Source: Chlamydia trachomatis (lineage in GTDB: Bacteria > Chlamydiota > Chlamydiia > Chlamydiales > JAAKFR01). Taken from it: 9,270 nt of DNA. The DNA lies in the NCBI GenBank assembly GCA_945861315.1, contig CAMAUB010000045.1, positions 1 to 9,270 of the forward strand. Reading direction: 5' to 3'. A model generated the notes under the pieces. The model did not search any database, had not been told where the DNA came from, and saw only the letters and a program-made list of their open reading frames with translations. The translations under genes and the position numbers were made by a program. This document shows, in pieces, positions 5,236-9,270 of this stretch (positions are counted from its first letter, which is position 1; each line of letters opens with the position of its first letter).

Positions 5236-5954
5236 TTTATCCCCATATGAGTAATCTCTTCATGTATTTTGTGTTTAAGGTGGCGTCGTCGCATCCAGCG
5301 GACAACAAACATATCGACAATAGGCCCAATAGAGCGGTTGAGGAATGTATAGTTGGTTTTGCCCCCTGCTCGTTTTCGGTGGCTAACAGGGAGCTCTTTC
5401 ACTTTAAATCCTTCAATTTTGAACAAGGCAGGTAAGAAACGGTGCATTCCTTTATACATTTTGATTTGGCAGAGCGCTTGTCTGCGGTAGATTTTAAGTG
5501 AGCAGCCCGTATCGTGCACATCGTCGCGGCAAAAGCGGCTGCGCACTGCATTAGAAAGGCGGGATGTGATCCGTTTTTGCCACGTATCTTTTCGATGCAC
5601 TCTCCAACCTACAACAAGATCGGCATCAAAAGCTGCCGCCGCAAGTTTGGGAATGTCTTTTGGATCGTTTTGTCGATCTCCATCAAGGGTTATGATATAC
5701 TCTGCTTTGGCATGCTCAAAGCCGGCTGCAAAGGCGCTTGATTGTCCAAAGTTGCGGGTGAAGCGAATAATACGCATGTTAGGACGACTTTTGCACAGAT
5801 TCTGTAAGATGAGCAAGCTGGAGTCTGATGAACCATCATCCACGCAAATAAGCTCCCAAGGATGAGCAAGCGAATTCATAACAGGCTCAAGCTCAACAAT
5901 AAGCTCTTCGATATTGGCCTCTTCATTATGGATGGGAATGACAACTGAGTACAT
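5232..5954 (-). CDS. Family 2 glycosyltransferase, polyprenyl-phosphate sugar transferase-like (DPM1/ArnC type)
   Basis: A 240-residue inverting GT-A glycosyltransferase of the DPM1/ArnC branch, whose members usually move a sugar from a nucleotide donor to a polyprenyl phosphate at the cytoplasmic membrane face. Visible: the N-terminal strand YSVVIPIHNEEANIEEL at 2-18, nucleotide-binding DDGSSD at 39-44, RFTRNFGQSSAFAAGFEHA at 64-82, LDGDRQNDP at 90-98 (metal-binding DxD, with G in place of the common A), DTGCSLKIYRR at 148-158, MHRFLPAL at 170-177 and HRKRAGGKTNY at 192-202. It stops just after the catalytic domain with a basic tail and lacks the two C-terminal membrane helices of ArnC or GtrB. 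ATG directly follows the hydrolase stop codon, with AAGGA four bases before it. The lpxB overlap suggests a role in lipid A or other envelope glycan; donor and acceptor are unknown. Confidence 0.9.
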   Translation of the reverse strand: MYSVVIPIHNEEANIEELIVELEPVMNSLAHPWELICVDDGSSDSSLLILQNLCKSRPNMRIIRFTRNFGQSSAFAAGFEHAKAEYIITLDGDRQNDPKDIPKLAAAAFDADLVVGWRVHRKDTWQKRITSRLSNAVRSRFCRDDVHDTGCSLKIYRRQALCQIKMYKGMHRFLPALFKIEGFKVKELPVSHRKRAGGKTNYTFLNRSIGPIVDMFVVRWMRRRHLKHKIHEEITHMGIK

Positions 5955-6743
5955 TTATTCCTTAAGTAGTTGTGTTTTGAGCCATTGCGCACCTTCTAAA
6001 AAGATTTTAGGTGGTGTGCCGTGTCCACCATGCCCAACAGACGGATAGAGGGTGAGCTCAACATTCATTTTTGCTGCGGCCATTTCCTTGACAAAGCTGA
6101 TGCAGTGGTCGGTACCAACGAGCGTGTCTTCCATACCAATATAAAAGTTCGACTGCTTTAAATGCGATAATTTTGGGACAATAGCATGTAAGTCAAGATG
6201 ATTGAGGTGGTGACTTATTTTGGGAAATTCAAGGTAGGAGGAAAAGGCTTTGAGGTGAGAGGGGCGAGTGAGTGGTGCAAAGCCAAGAAGTGTTGTAACA
6301 TTGGGTTGTCTAGCTGCAATATGTGCTGCTGCAAAAGCACCGCGAGATAATCCTCCAAATGCAATTTTATCAGACGCAATGTATCCTTTTTCAATGAGCC
6401 AGGTGATCGCTTGGGCGCTTTTTTCAAAGAAAAAATCGAGGAAATAGGTCTCTTCTGCCATTTGCTCAGCCCAATAGTTCATGGCAACAAATTTATCAAA
6501 ACGGGGGCCATGACCTGGAAGAGTGAGAGAGAAGACGCGGCATGGAAGGTCTTGAAAAAAGGCGGCAGGTTCATTATAGGGAGGCAAACAAAGGCTCTCT
6601 TCTCCAGAAAGGGAGAAGTAAAAAAAAGCGGGCAGAGCTCCCTTTTCAGGTGGTGGCCCAAGCGGTGGACCAAGATACCAAAACTCGGTACCATCATCAC
6701 TCTTGATCTTGTTCGGTTTTATCGATGCGTTTCCAATATTCAT
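5955..6743 (-). CDS. Alpha/beta hydrolase of unknown substrate
   Basis: A predicted serine hydrolase with the alpha/beta fold. Numbered from ATG 6743 (262 residues), GLSRG at 131-135 is the nucleophile elbow with Ser133. PGHGPR at 76-81 resembles the oxyanion or cap segment. GMEDTLVG at 203-210 supplies the likely acid (Asp206), and VGHGGHG near 236-242 supplies the histidine (His238 or His241). A full catalytic triad is therefore present. No signal peptide or membrane helix is apparent, so it is probably cytosolic. The frame stays open to an earlier ATG at 6800, but that would overlap pcnB by 104 bases and adds 19 residues outside the fold; 6743 overlaps by 47. Neither has a clear ribosome site, so coupling to pcnB is likely. 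The stop codon touches the glycosyltransferase ATG. Esterase, thioesterase and peptidase are all possible. Confidence 0.82.
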   Translation of the reverse strand: MNIGNASIKPNKIKSDDGTEFWYLGPPLGPPPEKGALPAFFYFSLSGEESLCLPPYNEPAAFFQDLPCRVFSLTLPGHGPRFDKFVAMNYWAEQMAEETYFLDFFFEKSAQAITWLIEKGYIASDKIAFGGLSRGAFAAAHIAARQPNVTTLLGFAPLTRPSHLKAFSSYLEFPKISHHLNHLDLHAIVPKLSHLKQSNFYIGMEDTLVGTDHCISFVKEMAAAKMNVELTLYPSVGHGGHGTPPKIFLEGAQWLKTQLLKE

Positions 6744-7881
6744 AAGTTTTAAAGTGTATGGGTTGAACAAGCGAGCGGAGCTTGAGAAAGGTGAGTGCAT
6801 CCGGAAAAGCTTTTTGCTTTACAATGCGATGCCTTGGATGTTTTTTCTTTCCAAGTGGAGTCAAACGATATTGCAGATGTAAAATGGAGTGTGCTCCTTG
6901 GCGTAACTTGCGTGGAAAATGGGAAAAAGATTGAAAAAGAAGCTGATCAATCAGTTCATAGGTCATCTCCATGATTTGACCTAGGTTTGGAGCGGGGTCA
7001 CTCTCTTCTTGAATTCTTTGATCCAGGATGGGAAATAGAAGCACGGCTGTTAAAATAGAGCGATCAAGCGTACGGTAGTTACCACGAGTATTCATAGAGT
7101 CAGCAGCTTTCAAATAGTTGTAGATTGTAACACCTAGCTCTGCTTCAAAGTAGGTTGCAAGCTTAGGAAAAAGTAGGTGGAGGATTTTAGATTCAATAAG
7201 GAGGCGAAAAAACGGTTCTGCTGATCCTGATTCAAGCATACGAAAAATTTCTTCAAGAACACGTGCTGGAGAACTTTTTTGGATATCATCACGACAACTA
7301 TCCAAAGCAGCAAGCGCTTTTTTATCTACATGAAAGCCAAAACGTGCGCGGAATTTTTGCATCCGAATCATGCGCACCGGGTCTTGTTTAAAGCGAACAA
7401 GAGGGTCGCCGATGGAACGAAGAGTATGATTTTGCAGATCTTTAAAGCCACCAACATAGTCGATGATTTTATGGTCTAGAGGATCATAGAAAAGACCATT
7501 AATGGTAAAGTCGCGCCGCATGACATCTTCTTCGGGTGTTCCCCAAAGATTATCTCTTACAATCAGTTCATCATCTGTTGGATCACCCGCTCTAAAAGTG
7601 GAGACTTCGATCACTTGTCTTCCAAAACGGACATGGGCTAGGCGAAAACGTCTTCCAATAAGAATGCAATTTCGAAAAATTTTCTTAACATCTTCAGGAA
7701 GCGCTGAGGTGGAAATGTCAAAGTCTTTTGGTTTTTTATGCATGAGAAGGTCACGCACACCTCCACCAACTAGATAAGCCGTATGGCCTGCCTGATGCAG
7801 TTTTGTCAAAACAACGAGAGCATTCGGATCGATCAGGTTATTTCGGATATGGTGGTCTTTAGAGGTATAGATTGTTGGCAT
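6697..7881 (-). CDS. pcnB: Poly(A) polymerase I (PcnB), class II nucleotidyltransferase
   Basis: A template-independent RNA nucleotidyltransferase that adds 3' tails and thereby tunes RNA decay. In 394 residues one sees LVGGGVRDLL at 37-46, KDFDIST at 52-58 with metal-binding Asp53 and Asp55, GRRFRLAHVRFG at 76-87, IEVSTFR at 91-97, the segment RDNLWGTPEEDVMRRDFTIN ending at 128, DYVGGFKDLQ at 141-150 and DPVRMIRM at 167-174. The GRRFRLAHV block and the EEDVMRRDFTINGLFYD spacing match E. coli PcnB rather than CCA-adding enzyme, and a basic C-terminus follows; still, the two activities are hard to tell apart by sequence. The start at 7881 lies 49 bases inside the upstream DHCR24-like gene, with AAGG very close to the ATG; the end overlaps the hydrolase gene. 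In Chlamydia pcnB is next to lpxB; here two genes lie between. The minus-strand operon thus carries one RNA-decay enzyme while the RNase is encoded nearby. Confidence 0.93.
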   Translation of the reverse strand: MPTIYTSKDHHIRNNLIDPNALVVLTKLHQAGHTAYLVGGGVRDLLMHKKPKDFDISTSALPEDVKKIFRNCILIGRRFRLAHVRFGRQVIEVSTFRAGDPTDDELIVRDNLWGTPEEDVMRRDFTINGLFYDPLDHKIIDYVGGFKDLQNHTLRSIGDPLVRFKQDPVRMIRMQKFRARFGFHVDKKALAALDSCRDDIQKSSPARVLEEIFRMLESGSAEPFFRLLIESKILHLLFPKLATYFEAELGVTIYNYLKAADSMNTRGNYRTLDRSILTAVLLFPILDQRIQEESDPAPNLGQIMEMTYELIDQLLFQSFSHFPRKLRQGAHSILHLQYRLTPLGKKKHPRHRIVKQKAFPDALTFLKLRSLVQPIHFKTYEYWKRIDKTEQDQE

Positions 7882-9065
7882 ACCTTATTAAATAGGCTGG
7901 GGAATGCTCCTTCAGCATGATATTTTTGACGCAGCAGGCTATAACGTTCTGCATCATACTCCTTATTAAATGTTTCTTCGTCATAGTAAGTTAAGCTATA
8001 AAGCATTTTTCTTCCCCCAAAAGAAAGAATATCTCGCTCAAGTTTACTCGACAAAAATATAGAATCCTTTATCTTTCCATAGATCCCAATATTTACAAAG
8101 GATTTTTTTCCGTAATGAGGTGCTAAAAATTGCGGTGTTGTGGTTCCTTTGATGGGGCAAAGCCAAATAGGATAGATATTGGTCTCTTTGCTGAAGGTGT
8201 TAAAGACTTCTTGAGCATGTTCACTTGGGACGTAATAATCGTGGATAAAAAAACGATTTGCAATCATTTTTTGAGGCATTGTATGAAGTCCGCGATAAAG
8301 AAATTTCGAAGGGATAGACATTCCAAAAGGAATTTGGCGCCCCATCCAAAAAGCTCCTTTGTCAAAGCGAAAGAGATACTCTTTAAGGTGCATACTCTCT
8401 TGGCTCGGGTAGCTTAAAATGTGTTTAAAAAAGGAGCCTTTTTGTTGATAGAGGGGATAAAAAGGTAGGTCAACCATCTCTGCTTCAATTGTACAGATTT
8501 CACCTGGGGCAAGAGCGACTGCATCACAAAAGTCAGCTTTAGCTTCTGGAAATTTTAAAAGGTAGCTGAGTGCAACATACGGTTTAGCTTTGATCAGACG
8601 CACTTTGGCCTTTGTCAAAACAGCAAGTGTTCCATACGAGCCGCTAATCCCATAAAATAAATCGGCGTGTTTATTAGCAGAGGCCGTCACAACAGAGCCA
8701 TCACCAAGTAGTAGCTCATACTCTAGGCAGATGTCATTAAATTGCCCATAACGATGAGAGCTGCTCTCAAGCGCCGCCCCCATAATTGCACCACCAATGG
8801 TAATCGACTTGAACTCAGGGACAACAGCAGGGATAAGGCCTAATTTAAGTGTTTGTGTAACAAGGTCATAAATTGTAACTTTAGGTTCGACCCATGCATA
8901 GTTTTCACCTATTTCTAAAATCTTGTCGAAGTTTCTTAAGTCTAGTTGGAGACAACTTTTTTTGTAAGTGCCCTGCCTTAGTGTATTTGAGCAAGAGCGA
9001 GCAAGGACGCTTTTTTTTTGCTTAGATAGCTTTTTACTAAGTTCATTGACTTTCAGTTGGTGCAT
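7833..9065 (-). CDS. DHCR24: DHCR24-like FAD-dependent delta(24)-sterol reductase
   Basis: A homologue of eukaryotic delta(24)-sterol reductase (DHCR24, Seladin-1), which uses NADPH and FAD to reduce the side-chain C24-C25 double bond of sterols. Numbered from ATG 9065 (410 residues), the FAD-binding (PCMH-type) part shows WVEPKVT at 58-64, VPEFKSITIGGAIMG at 82-96, ESSSHRYGQF at 100-109, ICLEYELLLGDGS at 112-124 and DLFYGISGSYGTL at 135-147, almost word for word the human pattern. The C-terminal part keeps IPFG, NIYPIWLCP near 297-305, FVNIGIYG and EGAFPSLFNKVC at 385-396. The N-terminal membrane anchor of the human enzyme is missing. The frame stays open upstream to ATG 9131 and TTG 9164; 9065 is preferred because MHQLKVNELSKKL aligns with the soluble start of human DHCR24 after its anchor. 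Bacteria of this group do not make sterols, so a host sterol is the likely substrate. The 3' end overlaps pcnB by 49 bases. Confidence 0.92.
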   Translation of the reverse strand: MHQLKVNELSKKLSKQKKSVLARSCSNTLRQGTYKKSCLQLDLRNFDKILEIGENYAWVEPKVTIYDLVTQTLKLGLIPAVVPEFKSITIGGAIMGAALESSSHRYGQFNDICLEYELLLGDGSVVTASANKHADLFYGISGSYGTLAVLTKAKVRLIKAKPYVALSYLLKFPEAKADFCDAVALAPGEICTIEAEMVDLPFYPLYQQKGSFFKHILSYPSQESMHLKEYLFRFDKGAFWMGRQIPFGMSIPSKFLYRGLHTMPQKMIANRFFIHDYYVPSEHAQEVFNTFSKETNIYPIWLCPIKGTTTPQFLAPHYGKKSFVNIGIYGKIKDSIFLSSKLERDILSFGGRKMLYSLTYYDEETFNKEYDAERYSLLRQKYHAEGAFPSLFNKVCQQSIPLKTTISEIT

Positions 9066-9091
9066 GTAATACAACTTATACAAATATGACA

Positions 9092-9120
9092 ACTTTAGCA
9101 ATCGATGATCGCTTTGACAA
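9092..9120 (-). promoter_or_regulatory. Candidate promoter, with dyad in its spacer, for the DHCR24-pcnB-lpxB operon
   Basis: On the minus strand TTGTCA (9115-9120, 5 of 6 to TTGACA), a 17-base spacer, and TAAAGT (9092-9097, 4 of 6 to TATAAT). Initiation near 9085 would give a leader of about 20 bases before ATG 9065 and exclude the two longer starts. The spacer nearly coincides with an imperfect dyad at 9097-9113, AGC-n-ATC-nnn-GAT-n-GCT, a possible operator. A second TTGTCA at about 9086-9091 offers a weaker overlapping alternative with a 15-base spacer. Confidence 0.35.
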
Positions 9121-9270
9121 TCTATACTCATCCAAGCTGAATCTGAGAATTTAAACAGCAGCAAATTTAATCGTATTGAGCCGAATACGTTGGAAATTGT
9201 CAGTAATTCTCGATGCTAATTCATTTTTTATTTTTGGTATCTCTTCAAAAAAGAACCCCCTGATCTCTTT

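Noticed and set aside
6411..6752. Open frame of 113 codons on the plus strand
   Set aside because: It is antisense to the hydrolase with its catalytic triad; composition is typical of a shadow frame.
6744..6800. N-terminal extension of the hydrolase to ATG 6800
   Set aside because: It would lie entirely within pcnB, has no ribosome site, and adds residues outside the hydrolase fold. It cannot be excluded.
9066..9164. N-terminal extension of the DHCR24-like protein to ATG 9131 or TTG 9164
   Set aside because: The added residues do not form the membrane anchor known from eukaryotic DHCR24, show no ribosome site, and overlap the best promoter candidate. ATG 9131 remains possible.
9166..9270. 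A gene or RNA at the right edge
   Set aside because: No start with a ribosome site, no RNA fold and no repeat was seen in these last bases; probably intergenic.
1..9270. CRISPR array, transposon, attachment site, tRNA or rRNA
   Set aside because: No regularly spaced repeats, transposase frame, terminal inverted repeats or cloverleaf-like sequence was recognised on either strand.

Overview
The window looks like a chromosomal segment of an environmental chlamydia (phylum Chlamydiota, probably order Parachlamydiales: the Waddlia / Simkania / Parachlamydia side). This is inferred from three things. The block RNase E/G - YceD - L32 - PlsX and the pcnB-lpxB pairing are arrangements I recall from Chlamydia. 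There is a eukaryote-type F-box protein. There is also a very clear DHCR24-type sterol reductase, an enzyme I know among bacteria mainly from chlamydia-like organisms. By eye GC is roughly low-to-mid 40s percent. No mobile element, tRNA, rRNA or CRISPR array was seen.

Left block (1-2593). The 5' part of an RNase E/G gene runs leftward off the edge (1-700, minus). Across a 352-base divergent region lies a compact rightward operon: yceD (DUF177), rpmF (ribosomal protein L32) and plsX (acyl-ACP:phosphate transacylase), with 2-base and 0-base gaps. The RNase leader carries a plausible sigma70-like promoter and a large nested RNA fold just before the start codon, which suggests autoregulation.

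Middle (2594-3856). A spacer dense in inverted repeats, including a terminator-like hairpin, leads to a rightward gene for an F-box protein with a beta-propeller-like C-terminal part. It is a candidate secreted effector that would plug into the host SCF ubiquitin ligase. Its 3' end overlaps the opposing operon by 8 bases.

Right block (3849-about 9120, minus). Six leftward genes form one packed operon, in transcription order: DHCR24-like sterol delta24-reductase, pcnB (poly(A) polymerase), an alpha/beta hydrolase, a GT2 glycosyltransferase, lpxB (lipid A disaccharide synthase) and ychJ. Three junctions overlap by about 40-53 bases, one by 4, and one abuts exactly, so translational coupling is likely. 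The operon mixes lipid A and envelope work (lpxB, GT2), RNA 3'-end metabolism (pcnB) and apparent processing of host sterol (DHCR24). A candidate promoter with a dyad in its spacer lies just upstream.

Most notable are the two eukaryote-like genes (F-box and DHCR24), followed by the structured RNase leader and the inverted-repeat cluster in front of the F-box gene.
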